Notes: a model not told the origin generated them from the letters alone. A stretch of DNA of 15,126 nt from Anaerolineaceae bacterium UBA5224 (GCA_002409365.1 DHUW01000009.1:43341-58466); one strand, 5' to 3'. Positions 6,341 to 13,043 are shown, counted from the first letter of the stretch. Made by a program: numbers and translations.

Positions 6341-7351
6341 TTAGTAATGAATGATGGTGTCGCGGACCTCGCCCCACTTCAGGGCGTCCGCGATGCCTTC
6401 TTCAATAGTCTTCTGGGCTTTCCAACCCAACAGCCGTTTGGCTTTATCGGAGTTGGCATAGGCTCCAGCCACATCACCGGGGCGGGGTGGCTGGATGGAA
6501 ACAGGTAACTCTTTCCGGACTACATTTTCAAACGCTGCTAAAAATTCTTTTACAGTGACGCCCTTGCCGGTCCCCAGGTTGATGACTGTGAAATCCACAT
6601 CATCCTCAGAGCCTTCGGCAATCGCCTTGTCAAAGTTTTCGATTGCCTTCAGGTGAGCCAAAGCAAGATCCCAGACGTGCAGATAATCGCGAATGCCCGA
6701 ACCATCACGGGTAGGCCAATCGACACCGGTCAGATTAAAGACAGACTCCCGCCCCTGCGATACTTCAACCAGTTTACCAATGAGGTGACTGGGGTGTTGG
6801 ATGTGTAGCCCTGTGCGCATCTTGGGGTCAGAACCAATCGGGTTAAAGTAACGTAAGGCGATCCCTTGCATGCCATAAGCTGCACAAAAATCCTTCAGGA
6901 TCATTTCCATCATAAATTTTGTACGGGAGTAGGGACTCAAGGGTCGTAAAGGCGAATCCTCGGTGACCATAAAACCTGGAACTACGTCATAAATCGCGGC
7001 GGAGGAGCTGAAAACCACCTTGGGGTAACCCAGGTCAGCCAGGGTCTTAAAAAATTCCATCGATTTGACCACGTTTTCGCGGTAGTAATCGTAAGGGCGG
7101 GCAACAGATTCGGGTACCACGATCAGGGCAGCGCAATGAATTGTCCCCTGGATGTCAGGATGGTCTGAAAATACCCTTCTAACCATGGCACGGTCGGCAA
7201 TATCCGCTTCGTAAAAAATTCGATCTTTGACGAATTCGCGCCTGCCAGTTACAAGAGAATCCAGAATTACCGGTGTGTGTCCGTTATCGAGTAAAACTGA
7301 TGCAATCGTACTGCCAATGTATCCTGCTCCACCCGTGATTAATACCTTCAT
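6341..7351 (-). CDS. galE: UDP-glucose 4-epimerase (GalE)
   Basis: NAD-dependent short-chain dehydrogenase/reductase of 336 aa, close to the usual 330-340. It should interconvert UDP-glucose and UDP-galactose, or the N-acetylated pair, in the cytoplasm. The N-terminus has the dinucleotide motif GGAGYIGS (7-14), the catalytic SSS lies at about 115-117, the YxxxK pair is Y141 and K145, and RYFNPIGSDP follows at 167-176. A GTG-free ATG at 7351 is chosen because AGAGGT lies just upstream and the Rossmann strand MKVLITGG begins there; an in-frame ATG at 7405 would add 18 residues and overlap the upstream gene. It follows the transporter gene by 7 nt, so the two form an operon. RmlB-type 4,6-dehydratases lack this exact layout, so GalE is the best call, although other 4-epimerases remain possible. 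Confidence 0.92.
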   Translation of the reverse strand: MKVLITGGAGYIGSTIASVLLDNGHTPVILDSLVTGRREFVKDRIFYEADIADRAMVRRVFSDHPDIQGTIHCAALIVVPESVARPYDYYRENVVKSMEFFKTLADLGYPKVVFSSSAAIYDVVPGFMVTEDSPLRPLSPYSRTKFMMEMILKDFCAAYGMQGIALRYFNPIGSDPKMRTGLHIQHPSHLIGKLVEVSQGRESVFNLTGVDWPTRDGSGIRDYLHVWDLALAHLKAIENFDKAIAEGSEDDVDFTVINLGTGKGVTVKEFLAAFENVVRKELPVSIQPPRPGDVAGAYANSDKAKRLLGWKAQKTIEEGIADALKWGEVRDTIIHY

Positions 7352-7358
7352 TTGACCT

Positions 7359-8696
7359 CTAAACTTTCTTCTGATTGTACTCCATAGGGTTGTTAGCAGT
7401 AACATCCCGTACCGATAGCAGGATCAAAAGACCGACAACCAGAAATGCGAGGATCGAGCCGATTCCCCAATATTGACCGGCTTGTTCTGCTGCCAGTTTT
7501 GCTATTCCCTGGTTGATATAGAAATTGTACGCCCTATAAGAGATGGTACTGAATACAAAGGGTCCTACAAAGGTTGATGTGCGCCCGGCAACTGAAAGGA
7601 AGCCATAAAACTCGGTGGTCTTGCTTTCTGGCGCCAATTGACTGACCATGGTACGGCTGACCGCTTGTGCGCCGGAAAGTGAAAAACCGGCAAAAGCGCC
7701 CACAACAAAGAAACCAATCATATCCTTGACCAGGAAGAGGGCAGTCAACGAGGCGATCAGGATCAACAGCGAATAGATGATCGAACGCTTGCTGCTCTTC
7801 TCATCAGAAATTTTGCCAAAAAAGAGTGCGCCAAGGGCACCAGTGATGTGGATAATGATGACGAAAATGATAAGCTGCACCTGGTTGAGCCCAAACAGGG
7901 TCCCGCCAATGATGGCAGCAAAATCCATCAACATCATGATCCCATCGTTGTAGATCAGGAAGGCGACCATGTAGCGCAAGAATTCTTTGTAATTGCGGAT
8001 ATCTTTGAAAGTTATTGTCAATTGCTTGAAGGCGATTGAAAGGAGTGTCTCCCCTTCAGGAACTGGAACTACCGGGCTGAGTTCTTTGACTCTAAAGAAG
8101 GTCGGTAAAGACGAGAGGGCGTAAATGAGCGCGGTGAGAAGGAAGGTGTAGGGAATGAAAGAGTTGCCGATCAGTTTCATGGGAACTACGGCAATTAGAA
8201 GTGTAACGATCCCGCCCAACATTCCAATTGCCCAGCCTTTACCAGAGATGTAGCCGATCGTTTCAGGCGTCGAGACATCCACCAACAACGCATCGTAAAA
8301 GACTTGTGCTCCGCGATAGCCAATTTCTGCCATAATGAAGAAAACCATGGCCATCACCACATCGCCCGGTCCGACGAAAAAAAGCAACGCGGTGAAAATT
8401 ACAGAAAGTGCAGTAAAGATGAAGAGGAAAAGTTTCTTGGACCGCGAGGAGTCCGCGATAGCGCCCAGGATGGGTGACATAACTGCCACAGCGATGGCAG
8501 CAATGCCTACGGACCAGCCCCACAAACGGGTGCCTTGTGCACCGCCCACGATTACATTTTTGAAATAAGCAGAAAAAACTGCCAGAAGAATTACAGCAGC
8601 ATAAGCTGAGTTGCCGAAATCATAAAAATACCAAGCGTGCCTGGCCTGGCGGGCAGATATGGTATTTTCAAGGAGATCCTTGGGTGTTGAGGTCAT
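7359..8696 (-). CDS. UMF1/Atg22-like major facilitator superfamily transporter
   Basis: Polytopic membrane protein of 445 aa with about 11-12 hydrophobic segments. The N-terminal WYFYDFGNSAYAAVI is the mark of the UMF1 (Atg22-like) MFS family. The MFS loop between helices 2 and 3 is SPILGAIADSSRSKK, and a second GKISDEKSSKR occurs at the matching place in the C-terminal half. Fungal Atg22 exports amino acids from the vacuole; bacterial members have mostly unknown cargo, so none is assigned. The ATG at 8696 is preferred to a TTG four codons upstream, though neither has a strong ribosome site. It is the first gene of an operon with galE, which makes a sugar or sugar derivative worth considering, but this is only context. 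Confidence 0.87.
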   Translation of the reverse strand: MTSTPKDLLENTISARQARHAWYFYDFGNSAYAAVILLAVFSAYFKNVIVGGAQGTRLWGWSVGIAAIAVAVMSPILGAIADSSRSKKLFLFIFTALSVIFTALLFFVGPGDVVMAMVFFIMAEIGYRGAQVFYDALLVDVSTPETIGYISGKGWAIGMLGGIVTLLIAVVPMKLIGNSFIPYTFLLTALIYALSSLPTFFRVKELSPVVPVPEGETLLSIAFKQLTITFKDIRNYKEFLRYMVAFLIYNDGIMMLMDFAAIIGGTLFGLNQVQLIIFVIIIHITGALGALFFGKISDEKSSKRSIIYSLLILIASLTALFLVKDMIGFFVVGAFAGFSLSGAQAVSRTMVSQLAPESKTTEFYGFLSVAGRTSTFVGPFVFSTISYRAYNFYINQGIAKLAAEQAGQYWGIGSILAFLVVGLLILLSVRDVTANNPMEYNQKKV

Positions 8697-8715
8697 GATC
8701 AGATCCAATCTTCGC

Positions 8716-8737
8716 TTTGTATTTACATTGGTACAAA
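8716..8737. promoter_or_regulatory. Possible operator palindrome upstream of the transporter-galE operon
   Basis: TTTGTA and TACAAA form perfect 6-bp inverted half-sites separated by 10 bp. They lie just downstream of the proposed -10 box at 8743-8751, where a repressor would cover the transcription start. The half-sites are AT-rich and could be chance. Confidence 0.25.
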
Positions 8738-8742
8738 CGCCA

Positions 8743-8751
8743 ATTTTATCA
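8743..8751 (-). promoter_or_regulatory. Extended -10 promoter of the transporter-galE operon
   Basis: The minus strand reads TGATAAAAT (TGn plus TAAAAT), about 46 nt before the transporter ATG. No clear -35 is seen. Confidence 0.4.
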
Positions 8752-8905
8752 GATTTAACACCTGGCGTTTAGAAAGGATGTGCCCTCACGCAAACTCGTG
8801 TTGAGCAACTGATGGAAGTATTTCTATTGTGATGAAGATTGAAAGACCGTGCGTTGTTAGACCATTAACATCTATTGGTCATCTGATCCTGAAATGGCTT
8901 ACAAG

Positions 8906-9253
8906 CTATTCTTTAGTCGCACGCTCCAGGTTATAACGGACAAGGTCTTCGATCAGATGATGGTCCAACGGTTCAGTATACGGAATCTGGATGGTGCCTT
9001 TCCGGGTTTTATAATCCTTCAAACGATCTTCAAAATGAACGATAGCTGCTGACCCGGGGTAGAGACCCAGATGCGCTTTTGAAGGTGCAAAATGCAAAAC
9101 CATCTTTCCGTTCTTTTTGAGTGTGGGAATTCCGTAACTGATCGTTTGCTCCAGAGTTGGGTCCACTCCCAGGGCGATTTCTTTTACCTTTTCCAGGAAA
9201 ACCTGCTGTTCTTCAGGGTATTTTTTGATAAATTCATCGATTTTATTTTCCAT
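8906..9253 (-). CDS. DUF1801-family (YdhG-like) protein
   Basis: Soluble protein of 115 aa. It matches the DUF1801/YdhG-like family, whose fold is a small iron-chaperone-like (frataxin-like) alpha/beta sandwich. Recognisable parts are the N-terminal IDEFIKKYPEEQQ helix, ISYGIPTLKKNGK at 38-50, HLGLYPG near 61-67, and GTIQIPYTEPL at 86-96. Some relatives are annotated as iron chaperones, but I know of no firm activity for this subgroup. The ATG at 9253 is chosen over an upstream in-frame start at 9304 because it has an AAAGGA site at about 8 nt, a promoter-like TGATATATT just upstream, and starts where the family starts. It is transcribed alone, divergent from the next gene. Confidence 0.88.
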   Translation of the reverse strand: MENKIDEFIKKYPEEQQVFLEKVKEIALGVDPTLEQTISYGIPTLKKNGKMVLHFAPSKAHLGLYPGSAAIVHFEDRLKDYKTRKGTIQIPYTEPLDHHLIEDLVRYNLERATKE

Positions 9254-9275
9254 AGTTCCATCCTTTCTCGTAAAT

Positions 9276-9284
9276 AATATATCA
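9276..9284 (-). promoter_or_regulatory. Extended -10 promoter of the DUF1801 gene
   Basis: The minus strand reads TGATATATT, an extended -10, 22 nt before the ATG at 9253. This leaves room for a short leader that contains the ribosome site. Confidence 0.4.
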
Positions 9285-9350
9285 CCCCTCCTCTTCACTT
9301 CCAAAAAAAATGAGAACTTGAATGTCCCCTGATTCTTTTTTAGCGATAAC

Positions 9351-9359
9351 TGCTATAAT
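9351..9359 (+). promoter_or_regulatory. Extended -10 promoter, near-leaderless
   Basis: TGCTATAAT is a perfect extended -10 (TGn-TATAAT). The hexamer ends 8 nt before the GTG at 9368, so transcription should start within about two nucleotides of the start codon. No Shine-Dalgarno sequence is present. Confidence 0.6.
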
Positions 9360-9367
9360 CCAAAAAA

Positions 9368-10228
9368 GTGAACGTTGATATTCGCTCTACAGTGATTGTG
9401 ATTGCCATAATGGCTGCCATTGCCGCAGTGATTATGTTTCTGCGCGCCCGTAAGGCAATTCAAATCGGAAAAAAATTACCGTTCTTCTACAAAAAGCGCC
9501 AGCAATATGAATTATCGATCCGCCTGATTGCCGGTGCAATTGCCCTTGGTCTTTTTGCTTATGCTTCCCTGCGCTGGGGTGAAGGCTTCGCCTACCGTTA
9601 TTTTCCACCAACCCTGACCCCTTCACTAACACCCACCATCACGCTCACCCCCACGATCACTCTGACACCGACCATAACACTTACACCAACTATCACTAAT
9701 ACCCCTTCGGTCACCAACACACCTTCGCTTCCCGGTGAGATTATCGACCAGTTTGAAGCGATCGGCACACCGCAGAACGACTATGTTTTCAGTACGATCA
9801 AATTTTCAACTGAAGTCGATGACGATCTGCAGCCGATTGACCCTGCAAACGAGTTCGAAAATCCGCTGGAGGTGATCTTTGGCAGTTTCAGTTACAACCA
9901 GATGACTAACGGCATCCAGTGGACGGAAGTCTGGGTACGGGATGGCGAAATAATAAAATATAACGTCGGCATCTGGCAGGGACAGAGTGGTGGATACGGG
10001 GTAAGCCGCCTGGAATTACCTCCAGAAGAGTGGCTGCCGGGTCAATATCAATTACAGTTTTTTATTGGAACCGAATGGATCATGAGTGGGTATTTCCGTG
10101 TGTTGGGTAATCCGCCAACTGCCACCCCAACCATCACACCAACGCCGACACTCACTCCCAGCAACACGCCTACGCGCACAAACACCCCCATACCCAGCGC
10201 GACTCCTTTGCCAACCCACACTCCTTAA
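9368..10228 (+). CDS. Membrane protein with two Thr/Pro tracts around an extracytoplasmic domain
   Basis: A 286-aa protein I do not recognise beyond its layout. Two hydrophobic helices (about 8-25 and 49-66) enclose a basic loop (RARKAIQIGKK, YKKR), so the rest should lie outside the membrane. A Thr/Pro tract at 81-121 contains four perfect LTPTIT hexapeptides (87-110). Residues 122-247 form a compact beta-rich domain with many Trp and Tyr residues (VWVRDGEIIKYNVGIWQG; LPGQYQLQFFIG), resembling extracytoplasmic Ig-like or binding domains. A second Thr/Pro tract (249-286) ends the protein. The GTG start is supported by the extended -10 directly in front. Its stop overlaps the stop of convergent psuG (shared TTAA). 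It is probably a surface or envelope protein of unknown ligand, with tracts that may be glycosylated. Confidence 0.8.
   Translation: MNVDIRSTVIVIAIMAAIAAVIMFLRARKAIQIGKKLPFFYKKRQQYELSIRLIAGAIALGLFAYASLRWGEGFAYRYFPPTLTPSLTPTITLTPTITLTPTITLTPTITNTPSVTNTPSLPGEIIDQFEAIGTPQNDYVFSTIKFSTEVDDDLQPIDPANEFENPLEVIFGSFSYNQMTNGIQWTEVWVRDGEIIKYNVGIWQGQSGGYGVSRLELPPEEWLPGQYQLQFFIGTEWIMSGYFRVLGNPPTATPTITPTPTLTPSNTPTRTNTPIPSATPLPTHTP
9626..9697 (+). repeat. Four tandem 18-bp units coding LTPTIT
   Basis: Four consecutive units encode the identical hexapeptide LTPTIT, yet codons differ: the Leu codons are CTA, CTC, CTG and CTT, and most Thr and Pro codons also vary. The repeat is conserved as protein but degenerate as DNA. 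Confidence 0.9.
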
Positions 10229-11175
10229 ATTAATTGTTTTTCTGGCAATCCAGCTGCGAGGTAACCCGCCACTTCGGCTGCCACCCGGGCGTTGTTCTGC
10301 AGCAGGGCTATGTTGGTCTGCATGCTTTGACCTTCACTGAGCTTGCTAACCCTTTCGAGCAGATAGGGTGTTATCGCATTACCGCGGATGCCATCCTTTT
10401 CAGCTCGCGCCAGAGCCAGTTCGATCCAACCTTCGACGATTTCGTGCTCAATCGCCAGTTCTTCAGGCGGAGGCACTACCAGCAAAACACCGCTTTTAAT
10501 ACCCAATTCCCATTGGGCTTTGGCAATTTTAGCAGCTTCTTCGGCGAAATCGACTCGTGCTTTCAACTTGATTCCGCTCGAAGTTGAATAAAATGCAGGT
10601 AGTTCGTTGGTTTTATAACCAATCACAGGCACACCCTGGGTTTCCAGGTATTCCATGGTTGCCGGCAGATCCAAAATTGCCTTGGCACCAGCGCAGACCA
10701 CCAATACAGGGCAGCGCCCAAGCTGTACCAGGTCCGTTGAAACATCCATCGAATTTCCGCGGTGCACACCGCCAATTCCACCGGTGGCAAAAACCTGGAT
10801 ACCCTGCTTCTCAGCTACGAACATGGTTGCAGCAACAGTAGTGCCGCCAGTCTCCTTTTTAGCGAGGGCTATCCCAAAATCGCGCAGGCTGATCTTGCGG
10901 GGGCTTTCAGCCTTAGCCAGGTTTTCCAGGTCAACATCGCTTAACCCAACTTTCACCTTGCCGTCCATAAGGGCGATCGTGGCAGGAAATGCGCCCCCCT
11001 CACGGACGATTGACTCCATCGCCCTGGCAAGTTCAAGGTTTTGGGGTTGGGGCAAACCATGAGTGATTACAGTGGATTTCAGGGCAACTATCGGCTGACC
11101 AAAGCGTTTCGCCTTCGCAACTTCAGGGTTGAGCAGGTAATAAGAAGATTTAAGGGAAGGCTCCAAAGATGTCAT
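10225..11175 (-). CDS. psuG: Pseudouridine-5'-phosphate glycosidase (PsuG/IndA family) with a changed catalytic residue
   Basis: Homologue of E. coli PsuG (YeiN), which reversibly splits pseudouridine 5'-phosphate into uracil and ribose 5-phosphate. At 316 aa it is full length. The family motifs are present: TVITHGLPQPQN (35-46), K94 in RKISLRD, GGTTVAATM, GGIGGVHRG (132-140), D144, and K165 in VCAGAKAILD, matching the E. coli Schiff-base lysine K166. The exception is residue 33: the strand reads VALKSTVITHG, where E. coli has VALESTIISHG with catalytic E31. The codon is AAA (11077-11079), one base from GAA. Activity may therefore be lost or altered unless this is a sequence error. No PsuK kinase gene is adjacent. 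A -10 box ends 6 nt before the ATG, so the message is probably leaderless. Family membership is firm; activity is uncertain. Confidence 0.92.
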   Translation of the reverse strand: MTSLEPSLKSSYYLLNPEVAKAKRFGQPIVALKSTVITHGLPQPQNLELARAMESIVREGGAFPATIALMDGKVKVGLSDVDLENLAKAESPRKISLRDFGIALAKKETGGTTVAATMFVAEKQGIQVFATGGIGGVHRGNSMDVSTDLVQLGRCPVLVVCAGAKAILDLPATMEYLETQGVPVIGYKTNELPAFYSTSSGIKLKARVDFAEEAAKIAKAQWELGIKSGVLLVVPPPEELAIEHEIVEGWIELALARAEKDGIRGNAITPYLLERVSKLSEGQSMQTNIALLQNNARVAAEVAGYLAAGLPEKQLI

Positions 11176-11181
11176 AGGGCA

Positions 11182-11187
11182 ATTTTA
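11182..11187 (-). promoter_or_regulatory. -10 box of a leaderless psuG message
   Basis: On the minus strand TAAAAT is followed by TGCCCT and then the ATG of psuG. The standard -10 to +1 distance puts the first transcribed base on the A of the ATG. No Shine-Dalgarno sequence is visible. Confidence 0.45.
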
Positions 11188-11423
11188 TCGCATATAAATT
11201 GAGGAAAATTTGGAGAATTGGCTTCCTGCATCTCATCGACTATCCTTTACACTAACTTTTCAAGATCTGCATTCTCTCATTTGATCCCCTTCACCTTTTC
11301 TCGATTTGATGACTATAAAAAACATAACAAACCCAAGCATTAGCTATTTTCACCCTATACCCCTCCTAATATCAGTCTTCAGCAGTATCGGTTAACTGAA
11401 CGCTCTCTCATATCCGGTTATAT
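11188..11423. other. Intergenic region without a visible gene
   Basis: This AT-rich stretch between divergent psuG and the repeat protein gene shows no coding sequence of note, no tRNA-like fold and no strong hairpin. Only its right end leads into a promoter-like sequence at 11424. Confidence 0.5.
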
Positions 11424-11452
11424 TTGCTATAGCAGTTTTTTGTCTGTATACT
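11424..11452 (+). promoter_or_regulatory. Promoter of the secreted repeat protein gene
   Basis: TTGCTA (11424-11429) and TATACT (11447-11452) are separated by exactly 17 nt. Transcription from here would give a leader of about 90-120 nt before the coding sequence. Confidence 0.5.
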
Positions 11453-11550
11453 GATAATATCCACCCATCCATTCGAAATACAAGCGAGCGCCTCAAGGGC
11501 GATTATTCGCAATTGTCCAACGCACGTTACCACAACCTTCAGGAAGGTGC

Positions 11551-12876
11551 GTGCAAAAATGTTTGAAAGGAGATGGTAACATAACCAGAAAAGCTTTTTG
11601 GCTCAAAAAGGTCTTAATGCTGCTGGTACTAGGCATGCTAGGGGGCACCATGTTTACTTCCAGTCAAGCAAATTCAATTACTGGCGGTGGCTTAGGACCA
11701 GTTATCGTTATTTCAGATCTCAATGGGGACGACTGGGCTCCTGATATTGCCTACAATTCTGTTCATAATGAATACCTGGTCGTTTGGGATCACATAGCTC
11801 CAGGCGATGTCGTTGATGTTTATGCCCAAAGGATATCAGGGGATGGGCGTTTGCTGTCCACCTTCCTGGTGGCAAGCAATCCTTATAATCAATCCAACCC
11901 ATCTGTTGCTTATGACCCGCTCATGGACCGTTACCTGGTTGTATTCGCTTATGACTATCATGGGAACGACAGCGATTGGGATATCAACGGACGTTTTATC
12001 CCCTGGGATGGTCCAAGTGCCAGCTTACTCGATTTTGGCATTTGCACCTGGACGAGCAACCAGAGAAAACCAAGCGTTGCATATGCACAGAGTCAACAGG
12101 AATTTCTGGTGAGTTGGACAAGCGAGCCTATTGGGCAGCCAAGCTACATTAGCGCACGGAGGATTTTTGGGTCAGGAGGATTTCCGCCGGGAGATGGTTT
12201 TACCATTTCATCAGGCAGTGAATATAGGGATGATTCCGATATCGCTTACAATTTGGCGCGTAACGAATACCTGGTAACCTGGGATGTGGATATGGGTTTT
12301 GGCAACCTGAACATTATGGGCATACGTTTAAATGGACAGGGAATACCCCTGCTTGGAGGGGATCCTTATCAGATCGGAGAGTTCACCATTGCTGGTTGGC
12401 CCGATCTGGAGGAAAAACCAGCGGTGGCAGCCTGCAGGGTTGCGGACCAATACCTGGTAACCTGGCAATCAGACCAGGGGACAGGCGAAGCAGATTTCGC
12501 CATATATGCGCGATACTTGAGCGGGGAAGCGGTTCTCGGTTCAGTTGTGTTAGTGGATGACACTCCGAGCCTACAGGTAGAAGCATCTATCGCCTGTAAC
12601 CATGCTGGGAATAAATACTTGTTAGCTTGGATGGACAAGGTCGTAGGCGGCGAGTATCAGATCTTCTCGAGATTCGCGCGCACAAATGGAACGCTGGAGG
12701 AACCTTTTGGAATTATGGGCCCCAGGTATCAGGCCGACAGGCAATTGCCTGCTTTGGCAGGAGGAAAAAATAACTTCCTCTCTGCGTGGATGCATGACCG
12801 GGATGGAGGAACGGACATAGATATCTATGGAAGATTAATTGGCTATTTTGTGTATTTGCCGCTAATTAATCGGTGA
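11551..12876 (+). CDS. Secreted seven-repeat (propeller-like) protein with YLPLINR C-terminus
   Basis: Exported protein of up to 441 aa, family not recognised. A basic segment (TRKAFWLKK, 12-20) and hydrophobic stretch make a signal peptide ending near SSQA (37-40). The mature part has seven repeats of about 55 aa. Each has a strand of the type IAYNxxxNEYLVVW (65-79, 118-132, 175-189, 230-244, 291-305, 346-360, 401-413), followed about 15-25 residues later by an (I/V)xxR(I/L) strand such as INGRFI, IYARYL or IYGRLI. Seven such units suggest a beta-propeller. The last residues, VYLPLINR, resemble an ending I associate with exported Chloroflexota proteins. The GTG at 11551 has AGGA 6 nt before it. 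However, a better AAAGGAGA precedes an ATA codon at 11581 that would begin a cleaner signal peptide, so the true start is unsure. A binding role is likely; no catalytic residues are visible. Confidence 0.82.
   Translation: MQKCLKGDGNITRKAFWLKKVLMLLVLGMLGGTMFTSSQANSITGGGLGPVIVISDLNGDDWAPDIAYNSVHNEYLVVWDHIAPGDVVDVYAQRISGDGRLLSTFLVASNPYNQSNPSVAYDPLMDRYLVVFAYDYHGNDSDWDINGRFIPWDGPSASLLDFGICTWTSNQRKPSVAYAQSQQEFLVSWTSEPIGQPSYISARRIFGSGGFPPGDGFTISSGSEYRDDSDIAYNLARNEYLVTWDVDMGFGNLNIMGIRLNGQGIPLLGGDPYQIGEFTIAGWPDLEEKPAVAACRVADQYLVTWQSDQGTGEADFAIYARYLSGEAVLGSVVLVDDTPSLQVEASIACNHAGNKYLLAWMDKVVGGEYQIFSRFARTNGTLEEPFGIMGPRYQADRQLPALAGGKNNFLSAWMHDRDGGTDIDIYGRLIGYFVYLPLINR
11565..11583 (+). promoter_or_regulatory. 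Strong ribosome site in front of an ATA codon
   Basis: GAAAGGAGA (11565-11573) lies in frame inside the annotated coding region, 7-8 nt before ATA (11581-11583). From there the protein would begin (M/I)TRKAFWLKK, an ideal signal peptide start. The in-frame alternatives are GTG 11551 and TTG 11563. Confidence 0.45.
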
Positions 12877-12880
12877 GCCC

Positions 12881-13043
12881 TATACAGTAAATATAGAAAG
12901 GGGCGGATGAGGACAGAACAATGACCCTCATCTGCCCTTCGGGCAGAGACTGACTTGTTGGGTCAACCTCTATAGATGTGGGCAATCGACTGACCTGACC
13001 AAATTTTCTCATGTCATGTTTTTCTTTTCCCAGATTTCTTGGG
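12881..13043. other. Intergenic region with two competing hairpins
   Basis: No gene is visible. GGGCGGATGAGG (12901-12912) can pair with CCTCATCTGCCC (12926-12937) in 12 bp with one G-T wobble. TCTGCCC (12931-12937) can instead pair with GGGCAGA (12941-12947) around a TTC triloop. The two structures exclude each other because they share 12931-12937. No T tract follows, so a simple intrinsic terminator is unlikely. Smaller repeats (GGTCA about 12960, TGACC about 12995) lie downstream. Confidence 0.4.

Noticed and set aside
7352..7405. Longer N-terminus for GalE starting at 7405
   Set aside because: It would overlap the transporter gene and precede the Rossmann motif by 18 unneeded residues, while AGAGGT marks the ATG at 7351.
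8752..8905. Possible small gene or RNA between the DUF1801 gene and the transporter
   Set aside because: I found no start with a ribosome site and only a weak 5-bp GACCA/TGGTC hairpin near 8860-8880.
9626..9697. Tandem repeat as a CRISPR or mobile-element signature
   Set aside because: The 18-bp units have no spacers, are codon-degenerate and lie inside a coding Thr/Pro linker.
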